Of a stretch of DNA of 64,000 nt, positions 1-11,120 are shown piece after piece; positions within the stretch are counted from its first letter, which is position 1; each line of letters starts with the position of its first letter. A model generated the notes under the pieces. It made no database searches and was not told the DNA's origin. It worked only from the letters and a program-made list of their open reading frames with translations. The position numbers and the translations under genes were made by a program. This DNA is from Incurvaria masculella. Taxonomy: Eukaryota > Arthropoda > Insecta > Lepidoptera > Incurvariidae. The stretch is from the NCBI GenBank assembly GCA_946894095.1, contig OX335650.1, positions 496,001-560,000 of the forward strand, written 5' to 3'.

Positions 1-39
1 ACATTTTCAAATGACTGACAGCCACAATGTGTGTCAAAG

Positions 40-165
40 ATCTGAAGCCTGATTCCGCTAATAGATAACTCCACTTTCGAGTGTTAGCGTTATGAGATAA
101 CACTAAATTTGGTACAATGTTTTGTGATTCCGGGATTATCTCATAACGCTAACGGAAGGAAAGCT
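40..165. repeat. Foldback MITE family 1 (GCCTGAGTCCGCTAATAG), partial copy
   Basis: It shares AGATAACTCCACTTTCGAG and GTTAGCGTTATGAGATAAC with copies near 26.5 and 34.8 kb. Here the right terminal arm is truncated. Confidence 0.7.
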
Positions 166-289
166 CAAGGAAGGTCCGGGCATGGCACCTAGTTGTAATG
201 AAATGTGCTGGTGTTTATATCATGACAGTAGATGTGGTGCTCGTCCTCTCTGTTTTCAGTGACATAAAAAAGGTACAGACTGTACAGCA

Positions 290-702
290 TTTTTTTTTTT
301 TTTATGCGACCTGACATGGATGGCTAATACCACACAACTACCGTTATGATATTACCCCAATACACCACATTCCCGAAGGAATTAGGTGCCATGCCAGGAC
401 CTTCCCTTTATGAGCACGGCTACATTGAACTGGATGGAAAACACGGACAATTTTTCATTGCCGTTTCGACCATCTTTTCATCCAATGCGATGGTACCAAC
501 CCGGGCGGGCTTAAACCCTACCACCTAGTAGGGGAAGGGGACCTACAGTTTTACATGGATTCCGAACCATGGAGCAGCTCGCATTCGTGACGAAATGCAC
601 TTGTCGAACTCTGAAAGAGAAAGACAGTGGTGCAAGTTGGTATTGAACCCGGGCCTCTGGTACGCTAGGTCAGTCCCCGCGCCACTAGGCTACGAGCAGC
701 TC
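290..702 (-). mobile_element. tRNA-derived SINE, near full length
   Basis: Read on the minus strand it has a tRNA-like head (box A-like TAGCCTAGTGGCG, box B-like GGGTTCAATACC), a roughly 300-bp body and a terminal A-run (the T-run at 290-303). Close copies lie at 30.4, 45.8, 57.3 and 62.0 kb. The 60-aa ORF inside these copies is SINE body, not a gene. Confidence 0.85.
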
Positions 703-2039
703 AAGGACTTCGCTGTATTTTTGAAGGGGTGGCCCATGCGAAGGAATCTTAATAAATACGGACATACTGACATAATACGGATACACTGACAAAATATGCG
801 CTAGTTTACGTTCAACATTCCCAGCGCTTTGTCATAAATATTGCAAATTCTTTCATAAACCTATCCCTCTTGCATGCAAATATCCGCCATCCTTCCGTCG
901 CGGCCTCTTTTTTCCGCATTATTAGGGTAATATAGTCCAAGCAGCGGCGGGGAGATGCAATGCGTCTTCTCTGCTTCTCTCTGATCATAGACCAGTGAAA
1001 ATGTTATAATATTGATCATCAAAATATTTTTACATTTTTACTCTCGATTTTACAGGATAAAGATCAATCCTCTGAGGATAAATGTGTCGGTCTGCCTGTT
1101 CCAAGTGGTTGCGAAAGTAGTTATCGTGACAAAAAAAATATGATTAGGTAAATTGCTGCAAATAATGAAAACATGAAATTATCAGTACATACTTGCTTAA
1201 TAATACCAAAACTAAAAAGTCAGAGGCGATTTAAGTTACGGATATAATTTTAGGAATATTCAAGTATTGAATTAAAAGACCGATTGGTTATTCTTGTCCA
1301 ATTAATAGGTATCAATATTTCCAGACAATCAGTATATTGATCAACAGGTAAATACCAACAATTATTTTGTGTAGACAATCTAGCGAACGCAACCACTTGG
1401 CGCAGGCAGACAGAAATATCTTGCATCAAAAGGTTGGTCTCTAACCTATGAACCCAAATTCAGCCATTAACCTAATCGTGACCAAAAATATCTTGACCTC
1501 CCGGCATTTTACAGTTAAAATTAGAGAAAATGTTTTTTTTATTTAGCTAAAAATATACATTTCAGATGCGTCTGAAATGGAGTCTTAATAGCCTTCAAAT
1601 AGTTAATAACAATAATAATAATTGTTTATTTAGGTGCATAGTCCCCATTCATAACAGTATTATAAAATTAAAAATAGAATATAATATGCAATTTGATGAA
1701 ATCCACACAAAAAAATCTTATTGGAAATAAATCGTATGATATGATTATCCCACCGAGCCACGCGTTCCAACAAAGCCGATCTTCTTTTTCTTAATATAGC
1801 GAAGAAGTCATCTAGCCCGTTTCCAGCAAACATGCCAGATGCACTGCACCGCCAGGGTAGGCCCAACATGCAGCGTAATGCGTTATTGTACTGAACACAC
1901 TAGTGAACTTCAGTTTTCAAGAAAAATCCGAACAGCTCCCGCTCGATCGGAAAATCATTTTCTATGCTAAAAGACGAATAAATAAATAATAAGAAAATAT
2001 ATTTAATGTATATGAATGGCCTGGTCTAGCCACATAATA
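703..2039. other. Intergenic, no gene seen
   Basis: AT-rich. The stretch 1435-1520 (GAACCCAAATTCAGCCATTA, GTGACC, GACCTCCCGG) recurs near 56660-56750. A minus-strand LINE-like tail (AATAAT)n is near 1608-1625. No exon was recognised. Confidence 0.5.
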
Positions 2040-2245
2040 TAGTACCTAGCGGTGTAGGGCGCGTGCCACGCGCGCCAGAACGTGGCTCGGGCGTGGCGGT
2101 CGCACATCACTGTATGATGAATGCCTCTCCGCCGCCGCCCGCCGCCCGCCGCCCTCGACCCGCGCGCCCCCCTCACCGCCGCCGCCGCCGTCTCCGTCTC
2201 CAGTCGCCACCGCGCACCGCAGCCAACCCGCCTTGCTTCGTTTAT
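2040..2245. promoter_or_regulatory. CpG-rich patch, candidate promoter or first exon
   Basis: A strongly GC-rich stretch with (CCG)n runs in AT-rich DNA. On the minus strand GGCG|GTGAGG could be a donor of a non-coding exon. No coding motif was recognised on either strand. Confidence 0.3.
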
Positions 2246-2694
2246 TCTGGTTGAAAGAATTACTTTAAACTGAATTTTACATTTTATGGTCCACACACTT
2301 TCACTCGTTTATGTACAGAGTCCTTGCAGAAAATCTGTTCCTTTTTTAATTTACATATTGCTGAACGTTTTCGATGTTTATGTATTCCAAGTAATACGTT
2401 AGATCCCCTTCATTCCTCGCCTGGGTTGGTTATTATAATGGTTGGTTATCATAATGGAAAGATGATCGAGCCGGCAATGAAAATTGTCCGTTTAGCATTA
2501 CCAGTGAAGAGAGATTCTGGCAAAACATGCGCTTTAAAAATGAATCCAAAATCGACTACACATGTTTACAATGCGCAGACGGCGTCACCCTAGACACAAA
2601 AACATATTGGACTCTGACGCCGAGGGTGATGCGCTCCGTAGGTTCATACAATTTAATTTAAGGGTGTCATAGACGAGACGCGTCGGATACAAAG

Positions 2695-2920
2695 CCCGCC
2701 CGTTCATCTACCACTTTCTTTCAGATTTTCCGAGTTCGATATGTACATTTCGTCACGAATGATTCCGAATGGATACCATCGCTTTGGATAAGAAGATGTT
2801 CGAAATGGCAATAAAACATTGTCTGTATTTTCCATCCGGGGATGGTCCTGGCATCGCGCCTAAATCCTTCGGGAATGTGGTGTGTTGGGCTAAAATCATG
2901 ACTTTTTTATGTAAAGGTCT
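2695..2920 (+). mobile_element. Degenerate SINE body fragment
   Basis: It aligns by eye to the SINE body (TTCGTCACGAATG, TTTTCCATCC, GGTCCTGGCAT, TTCGGGAATGTGGTGT) but has many substitutions and lacks the head. Confidence 0.65.
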
Positions 2921-2929
2921 GGTATAATT

Positions 2930-5740
2930 AATAGATTTTTTTAGTTTGGACGTTAATCTGAAGCAAGATTAGCTGGCTAATACGAACATTGCAGGTTCGT
3001 ATTCTTTTCACATGAATGTCTAGACAAAAAATATACGTTAATTTTTAAAATTGAAAAACAATGCTTCGAATCAGAATCTAATTTGCACATATTTTTTTAA
3101 AAAATAAACGTACTCAATATCAATGTAAATATTATTTACGCATTCCATTTATTTCATTCTCCTAACACAGTTATAGTTACCCACAGCCAAGAAACCTTCA
3201 TATCACACTCTTGCTTATATTTTATATACCATTTCTATATTTTTTACTTCAACAGCATTACTTTGTAAAAGTTTTAACTAAACGTATTATACCCATGTAA
3301 AATACATTGATTCTTTTAGTGAGAAATATTTAGGATATAGGCTATTGTTAAATTTGTTACATTTCTTTTTTCATTTGGTCTATTTCTGTTTTTCTCCATA
3401 AATAAATAAATAAATAAACAGTATTTCTTACAAGACAAACCTGGTTTAATTTAAGAATTACAGTATTTATAATGTATTCGATTGTTAATGTTAAATAAAT
3501 AAATCTGAAGAAATTAAATCATAGAAAACGGCGACCATTCTTCGCTGGTAAAGGGAAAAGGATTTGAAAGCCTTGACTTTTAACATTATCATTATCGGTG
3601 ACCTTTTCATTCACCGGAAGTGTCTCCGCTTCTTCCATTCACGAGACGTATTCCCATTACTGCGGTGGGTCTCCTTTCATTTCTCCGCTTCCTCTGCCCT
3701 TGAAGCGTTATCGGTTCCATGTATTCGTTCCACTTGATAAGTATTCCGAATAATACCTTTTATTATGCAAATCATCGGAGCGAATCGCAGCGTTGTTGCC
3801 TCCGTAACGAGGAGCTTTGGGAGGCTTTCGGTGCTTAGTTTATTCTGCTGATTGATTTTCGTGGCTTTGCTGTTTCAATTAGTATTAATTTCTGGCCTCG
3901 TATAAAATCGTGTTTCATATTAAAAGGGCATTATTGCTTTATTATATTGGACATTCCATTTTCAATCAGTAATTTATATTTACAATTTACCTATGTATTA
4001 AATGAGCGCTAGGATGTTGGTTTCCCCACCCCCACTGAAAACTTTCTTCCAAATTCGGGAAAATTGTTAAAAATAGTCAGGCTCGTATAATTAAGAAAAC
4101 TGTTATCTAGCATATATGTAGATCGGCCTCTAGGCTACGGTAGACTTCAGACACAAAATAAGGCATGTATTGCATCCTTAGTCCATTTGAAGCAAAAATG
4201 TTACATTAGGATTGCGTTTTTTTAAGTATGAAACAAAAATGACCGTATGTCATAATATAATTTACCTAACTGAAGTATGTTCCAAACGTTAACATTGTAT
4301 GTAATTATGGGGTGCACCATCTGTGGTTAAATATGTCAATGTTATCGTTAAATATTATCAATCCTCTTCCTTCTTAAGTTAGTTCCAGAATGTTAACATC
4401 ACTATTTACTGCTGACAATTACTTGTTTAGTACAGTTTTACAGGTTTCAATCATATCACCTTTTGAATAAGCGACAATGTCCATCGAATCTATGCAACAA
4501 TCAAATTGTGTCATTACTTAGTGTAGTTTGACTAACAGTAGTATAATAAAAACATAAATGCAATGAAATTGAAGTATTCTTCAAATTGGTATACTTTCTA
4601 CATATTTCCAATTTTCTATTAAATTTATAATTGGACGTTCAGCGAAAAGATTCGTTGATGGGTTTGGAAATTTCCCGCGAGAGTTCGACACTCCGGCAAC
4701 ATGGGAAGGTCTTCGAGCGCCACCCTTGAGCGCCGATATAATCTTCCGGGTGAATTTTCTTTCGTCCTGCACATTCTCTCACTTCCCTATTACTTAGAGC
4801 CGTACAAACATGCATCATAAAGGGCATGCATGTTTTAACTTAAAAAAAAAAAAAACCTTTTAAAAAGTCGAAAATATTGAAGCGTAAAATGTCATTATAT
4901 CTGAAATAATGTAATAGGCTCTCAAAATATGACTTTTAATTGAAAACTAAATATAAATATTTATGAGTACTTTTTATAAGTTTCTATCTCGGGTGGTTCC
5001 TGGTTCTCGATAAAAATGAAAATCCACTCAAATCGTTAGAGATTTTTTAGTTATCTCTCACGCCACCTTTATCCTATCTATTTATTATGCAAAATTACAG
5101 ACAAACAGACGCTAGAACGTACCAATCCTGGGTTAGGCGTACCTGGTTCGGTACTATCGCACTGTATGAAAAGATTGTAGTAAATATGTAATTTGTGCCA
5201 ACAGTACCAACTTCAGCTCATATTTAGTAGTCTCCTGCGACAACGTTCACGATTCGCGTCTTGCCCTGTTATTCGAGCCCGCCCTCCGCCCCCACGGACA
5301 GGCAGACGGACGGACGTAAGCTGTGACATGAGCTAATTGGATCAGGACATGGTGCTGCGGGGAGAGAGGCGGGGTGGTAGAGGGGAAGGGGGGGGTGATA
5401 GTCGATGGGAGCCATCTTTGTCCGCTTTTAATTGGATTTTCGCGCTCGGGGTGATTCGGTGACAGGAAAATTCCTGAACGTTGGAGCCTCTGTCGTTCCG
5501 TTGCAATTCTCCGGGATATGTGTGAATGACAGTATTAAAAAAAACTTTACCTTGGTTTAAACTGGAAATTCTTACCACTTTAAATTCTAAAATAAAACGG
5601 GAAGCCATTAAATAATTTCACCGGCATATAAAAACGACCTTGGTGGTCGAAAAAAATTGATTCAAAAAATTTTTACGAGGTGTATTGGAACCTGAAAATC
5701 TTAACTTATTTGATCAAATCGGGGCTAAAACAATCCTATT
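2930..5740. other. Intergenic, nothing recognised
   Basis: AT-rich with simple runs. Short ORFs near 4580-4830 and 5342-5608 have no recognisable domain and no convincing splice context. Confidence 0.5.
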
Positions 5741-6450
5741 AGTGTTTTTTTAAACATATTGAGCATGTATCATATGAGCTGATATATCACCATTTACAAC
5801 AAATGAGCTATATGATATATTTTTTCGCACTAAGAAGGTACGTTGCTTATTCCAAGGAATGTCAATTGTATGTATGTATAAACGACCATGAATCAAGGAC
5901 ACATTGATTACTGAAAGAGCCCAGTAAAAATAACTGTTTTGATGTTGAAAATACTGCAAGGCTGGACCCGAACCAGCAAAACATCCCGTTCGCATGGACG
6001 GTAATATACCCATCATTTTAAATTCTCCTACAGTCCCTCCTCCCGCAATCAATGCCTCCTACTAACACAGTGTTTAAGAGTATACTTATGTACATACATT
6101 TATTCAACGCTTCATCTGCGTTGCCGACATTGACTGCAAAGATTATTGCCGTCGTCACCAACATCGTATTTGGCATCAGACGCTAGAGCAAGTCCTAGGT
6201 TGATTTAAGTAAATATATTTTTTTGTACTAAGCATGAGTTATTCTAAAACTAGATATAATATGAAGTTAAACCAACTAAAAATAAAAGCGTTTCGCCATC
6301 TCAATAGCGAGGCTTCTATTTGGAGCACCCGCGCGTCCAGCCAACACAAAATATCACTAATTTGATGAACACTGGAAAAACTGTCGAGAATATATCTCGA
6401 CAATTTTGCACCGCGTGTTCCAATGAACCTCTATGTCGCTAGTTGGTATT
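5740..6450. repeat. Dispersed repeat pieces
   Basis: 5820-6150 shares AATGCCTCCTACTAACA, CGCTTCATCTGCGTTGC and GGACACATTGATTA words with sequences near 39335-39420 and 57716-57940. 6305-6445 has weak inverted ends (GCGAGGCTTCTATTTGGAGC and a near complement). Confidence 0.5.
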
Positions 6451-6675
6451 GTACCCAACATAGGGATACTTTAATATCCTAGCCACACATAAAGCAGGAT
6501 CCTACCCGAACATCTTTCACGCCATAACCGCTGAGGTCACGGCATTTTTATCGTGAGTTTCCGCCTCGTAAATCAGTGGTGCGTTGTGGTAACGTGTCCG
6601 GGAACCGGGGGCCTAAGTGAAAACTATTACGTCATTATATTGAACAATGAAAAATATTTCAATGGATTTTTGGTC

Positions 6676-6970
6676 CCTTTTTAGGGTTCCGTACCCAAAG
6701 GGTAAAACGGAACCGTATTACTAAGCTTCCGCTGTCCGTCCGTCCGTCCGTCTGTCACAGGGATGTATCTCATGACCCGTAACAGGTAGGAAGCTGAAAT
6801 TTTCACAGAATAAGTATTTATTTTGCCGCTATAACAACAAATAGGTAACATTATAAAATAATAAAAAATAAAGGGGGGCCCCATAAAAAAAATATTTTTT
6901 TTTGTCAATCCTGTACGATGGTACGGAACCCTTCGTGTGCGAGTCCGACTCGCACTTGGCCGGTTTTTTC
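6676..6970 (+). repeat. Interspersed repeat with GGGTTCCGTACCC start and GAGTCCGACTCGCAC end
   Basis: About 290 bp, containing a CCGTCCGTCCGTC run, ATCTCATGACCCG and a short palindrome GAGTCCGACTC. Related copies lie at 23.4, 31.4, 32.0 and 44.8 kb. This type is common in lepidopteran genomes; its class is not clear from sequence. Confidence 0.8.
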
Positions 6971-7189
6971 TATTAGTTTTGATCCGAAGACTTTTGGTTA
7001 TCTTGTTTAGGGGTCTTACCCCTTGAGAGGCTCGATACTTACCCCTTGTAGCCCTTAGCGTTAGTGACTCGTGGACTAATGGTTATTTTAAAATATGTCA
7101 CGTATTAGTAAAATCGGTGTTGGTTGATCGGGGTTTAGCAATACTCGGCGCGTTCGAGTTCTGAATGGGTTCGGGAAGTCTGGTCGTGT

Positions 7190-7295
7190 TTTGGATTTCA
7201 CGTAAAATTGTAGGTCCCTTCAATAAAAGATGGTCCGGTCAATCCCACCCAGGTAGGTACCATCACATTTAATATGGTGGAACAGCAATGAAAAA
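7190..7295 (+). mobile_element. Short SINE body fragment
   Basis: It contains the ACGTAAAATTGTAGGTCCC and GGTACCATC core words of the SINE body, then loses similarity. Confidence 0.5.
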
Positions 7296-7419
7296 ATTTT
7301 GGCTGACAGACAGACGGACAACGAAGTGATCCTGTAAGGATTTTCTCCTTCCTAATGAGGAAGAAGGTAGGTAGTAGATGGTGTAGGCTCAACTGAAAGT
7401 TCGAAAGCCCATGGGCGTC

Positions 7420-7575
7420 TTTGGGTACCTTAAGAAGTTCTTCAAACATCTTGTTCAGAAGCACCTGGCCGGTCGGAATGGTTTTCGTAGTCTCCCTGAA
7501 AGTTAGAGAGCCCATGGGCGTCGTTGGGAGTTCTTCAAACATGTTGTGCAGAAGCACCTGGCCGGCTGGCATGAA
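7420..7575. repeat. Diverged tandem repeat, about 95-bp unit
   Basis: Two units share GCCCATGGGCGTC, AGTTCTTCAAACAT and CAGAAGCACCTGGCCGG. A related single unit is near 32960-33030. The ORFs across it are not convincing genes. Confidence 0.65.
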
Positions 7576-7984
7576 AGTAATGAAAATAACATATAGCCTA
7601 GCCTAGACAGCAACAATGTAACTTTCTTTCTGAGAAATAATTTTCGTAATTATTTCAGGACTTTTAAGGATTACCTTGTACCAAAAAACTAAAACAAACA
7701 TTACCTCTTTATATAATAGTATAGATTACATGTTAAACTACATATATACAGGGTGTAGTAACGGCCAGCACATTAAAATTAACGCCAGCGCAATCCTCAT
7801 GTTTTTCCAAGACAAAAAAGTTAATATTTTCTTTCTCTAAAGTGTTTAGTTACGACGACGTAACCATGCATTAGGAAGGCCTTGGCATGGAAAATAGGTC
7901 CAACGTGGTATATCAGACTATAATATCATGATAGTCTAAGTATATACAACGTTCCCACGTTCTTACGGAACATTAGATTATTTT

Positions 7985-8205
7985 TCGACCGATTTTCCGA
8001 CTTCAAAAAAGGACTCGGAACTTTCGCCTGGGTGACCCGATTTTGATGATTATTTTTTTATTTGAAAGCTGGTGCTTCCGTGTAGTCCCATTTCAATCTT
8101 TAAGTTTTAGTTCTGGAAATGGCATCCATGATCAAGCCAACCGATTTTAATGATTCTATTTTTATTGGAAAAGACGTGTACAGATTAGATAGTGTACTTC
8201 AGATT
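7985..8205 (+). repeat. Diverged copy of the AACCGACTT dispersed repeat
   Basis: It shares GACCCGATTTTGATGATTAT, TTTTATTGGAAAAGACGTGT and the CTTCAGATT end with the 51.7-kb copy. A Helitron-like element begins right after it. Confidence 0.65.
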
Positions 8206-8207
8206 TA

Positions 8208-9166
8208 TCTATATCCATACTAATAATAAATATGTAGGGTGTGTTCATGGAGTAAGTTGCTTTGTTTTCTAAGATACTTCGTTTGTAGACTTTACAAGTA
8301 CTATACTAAGACTAAATTGATGATTTTTGGAAATCAGTTCTGTATGTATGTATGTATATATGTTCCTCCATAACTCTTAAACCGGTCATCCGAATTGGAT
8401 GAAACTTACTACAGGTATATGTAAATACACGGGGCACAGTATAATTCAGTTCCACTTACGTTAAGATGTAGATGTCATACAAACCGAAATGCCCCGAGGC
8501 GGCGGCTTGGAGGGTAATCACTATCTGCCTTTATTTCTTCGTTTACTTCTTCTGAGCCACGCAACGGACTTTTTGATACGGTTTTCATTAATAAAAGGAG
8601 CGATCAACGAGCAAGGATTGCGTGTATAATTTTTAAATATGTAATACAAACCTTAAGAAAAAAATGAAAAATATGTACTTGAAAATTGTAGGTGTTAAAA
8701 AGGCCTACAGAAAGTTCCACGATATCATGTAGAGCGATAACTTCGAACCACTCGCCCGATTTATTTGCGTATTTTATCAACGTATAACAACTCTGGGCGC
8801 GGTCAGATTCCGGATGGGTTACCGTTTTCGGTGTTGAAGGTGGCTGTGGTACGTATTCCTCATAAAACTATGTTTTGTTGTTGGTTTTGTATCAATTTTT
8901 ATGTAGCAGTGCCAGTGCAGCAAGGGGCTGGCGGCACATGCCTTTAAAATTCGCTCCCAAATTTTTACGAAGCTCTAAATGGGAATATGTCGATGTTCAT
9001 CATTAATTCATGCAGTATCGGTTCAAACAATTTTGATTAAGTTTGGTAGATGGATACATAGTCCTGGGCCAGCCTTTTGGTGGGTTACTTTTTATCCAAG
9101 AAATAATTCAGACCGAAATCAGTCCAACACGACATTGACCCGAGCGGAGCCGGGTACCGCTGCTAG
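8208..9166 (+). mobile_element. Helitron-like element, plus strand
   Basis: The 5' end TCTATATCCATACTAATAAT resembles lepidopteran Helitron starts. The 3' end has a short GC hairpin (GAGCGGAGCCGGGTACCGC) followed by CTAG and a host T. No helicase ORF is present, so it is non-autonomous. Confidence 0.6.
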
Positions 9167-10059
9167 TTAAAAATAAAAAAGTAAACAAAAGTTTTGACAA
9201 AAAAAACAACCGACTTCAAAGAAAAAGTATTCCAAAACAAATTAACATGCACCAAAAAGTAAAAAAATAATTGCCATTTTCGTAGTCAATCCCAATAATC
9301 ATTTCCCAAATTTAATATACTGGCCATTGCGACACCTGTATAGTATGTTCAATGTTGGTTTAAGGCGCTAGGACTAGCCAACTACTCGCGCCATACAAAT
9401 GCACTTTTTTACAAATGTAATAATATGTAGTGAAACGCTTCAGCAAATCCAAATAGAACTCCAGACTGATAATGGATTGTTAATATTTTTTTATTCCATC
9501 ATTTATTTAAATAATAATAAAAATAAAAAAAGTTGATTTTTCTCATTAGAAATCTGAAAGTCATTCGATTTCTAGATATAAGCAAAAACAGCATATATGC
9601 ATAAACAAAAAATTCCATTTGCTTTTAGATTTCTACATTTAGTCAAAAAAGTTCGGAAATGGACACCGTTTCTGCAATGTATTTTGTATAGAAAAAGGAA
9701 ACATACATTAACGAAAATCATTCGATTCCTAGACAAGGAATCATATATTGTAAGGATGACACTTATAATCGTCAGACTTAGTTAGTTTACTTGGGGTGCC
9801 TCGTCTAACTTTGCGATTTGGCTAGTACCAGGCCCTTAAGTCACCTCAAGTTTTTTCCTCATGCGGTTTCCCTGCAACGCAGCATACCCTGGTATGATTT
9901 TTTACTTTACATGACGGCTGTATAGAATGGTCAATTGACTACCCCCTGAAAATTGTTTTTTGTCAAAACATCAAGTTGTCTTTGCTCTGGGTATGTCAGT
10001 GCTGTAACAGATGGAATTTGTAATTCCGGTAGGAAGTGGTCAATGTCTGTGAAAGCAAC
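9167..10059. other. Intergenic, no gene seen
   Basis: AT-rich. It begins with a fragment of the AACCGACTTCAAAG repeat. The short ORF at 9597-9785 has no recognisable feature. Confidence 0.5.
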
Positions 10060-10538
10060 TTAAGGTGGGCCATCCCGCCCAACTCCCCATACAAACGGGG
10101 AAAGAAGATCACGCCCAAATTTATATAAATAGCTTTATTTGATCGAACTAGATGTCTGATGACCGTTGGCATTGTAAAATTGTGTTCGGTTTCTAAGTTA
10201 TAAGGTCCGAAAGTTCGAATTTTTCGCGCTTTTTATGCAATAACTTTGGAGGTGGATTACGCAATGATAGCTTATTTAATCAAGATTTATAATCTATTTG
10301 GTTTTTGATAGATTTTTGACTACAGCGGTCGTGGTTTACTTTTAGCTATAAGTCGTTTTGTAATTAAAATTTTCGTAAATCTTACCAAATCATACACTAT
10401 GCACGTTGTCTTTTTTGTGGACATGTTGCATCTTCCTCATCACGGAGCATGTCTTTTTCTTTAAAACAGAGAAGGTCCCAGAGCGCAACAGCACGGTTTT
10501 GTACCGTGCCTCCGAATGAGTTAGTTGGGCCACCTTAA
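10060..10538. mobile_element. TTAA-flanked non-autonomous transposon, copy 1
   Basis: The element is bounded by TTAA on both sides with terminal inverted repeats related to GGTGGCCCAACCCG. The interior includes AGCACGGTTTTGTACCGTGCC. TTAA flanks are the target duplication of piggyBac-type transposons. It lies just downstream of the beta-glucosidase poly(A) signal. Confidence 0.75.
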
Positions 10539-10857
10539 GGAGACCTTTTGAAAGCCTTCACGAGAAGTGAAGGCGAAAGTGTTTTAATGTGTAGTTTTAA
10601 ACCGTAGTTCTCGCTGGATCCAGTGGGTTAGGGTTTTCTTCCAATACTCGGAGCATCTATCGGCGCATTCTTCGGTCGATGAGTACACGCCAGCTAAAAC
10701 TTACATCAAAACGTAATTTGTTTTAAGAGTTTTCGTATTTATTTATGGTGGCTACATCGCGTGAAATATAAAGTTACTCAAATGCAAAATTAAATGCTGA
10801 ACTATCTGTAACGTACTAGGAACTGTTTAACATTTAAAATCAAGCTATTTTAAAATC

Positions 10858-10863
10858 TTTATT
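10858..10863 (-). terminator. Poly(A) signal AATAAA of the beta-glucosidase gene
   Basis: AATAAA on the minus strand about 80 bases after the stop codon. This position suits 3'-end formation of the GH1 transcript. Confidence 0.6.
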
Positions 10864-10942
10864 CCAATGCTTCAGTTTTGAATATTTGCTTTACCGGGTC
10901 ATGAGATCATTGCTCATTGTGATTGCTTTTGCATCAAACTGT

Positions 10943-11120
10943 TTAGTGTCCTTCGTCTATGGTGATATCGGCGGCGGCGGAATCGGGCTGGTAGGCGGGC
11001 TCGTAGTCCGGGTCTACGACGCGGCTCCTGATGATTTCCTTGTACACAAACGCGGACTTGCGCGGCGTCCGCGTACGCACCGGGTCCTCGTAATCTACCT
11101 CGTACAGCCCGAACCGTGAT
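10943..11120 (-). CDS. Beta-glucosidase exon 6 (C-terminus)
   Basis: 178 nt, phase 2 to the TAA stop at 10943-10945, residues 457-515. It encodes SRFGLYEVDYEDP and the RTPRKSAFVYKEIIRSR helix, then a short acidic tail. Codon use is GC-rich compared with the flanking DNA. Confidence 0.95.

Noticed and set aside
346..528. 60-codon ORF starting [19 protein letters not shown], repeated at 30437, 45827 and 62164
   Set aside because: It lies wholly inside the SINE body, recurs with every copy in both orientations and has no domain. It is a repeat shadow.
2003..2296. Long open frames on both strands in the GC-rich patch
   Set aside because: Open because of (CCG)n composition. No motif or splice evidence.
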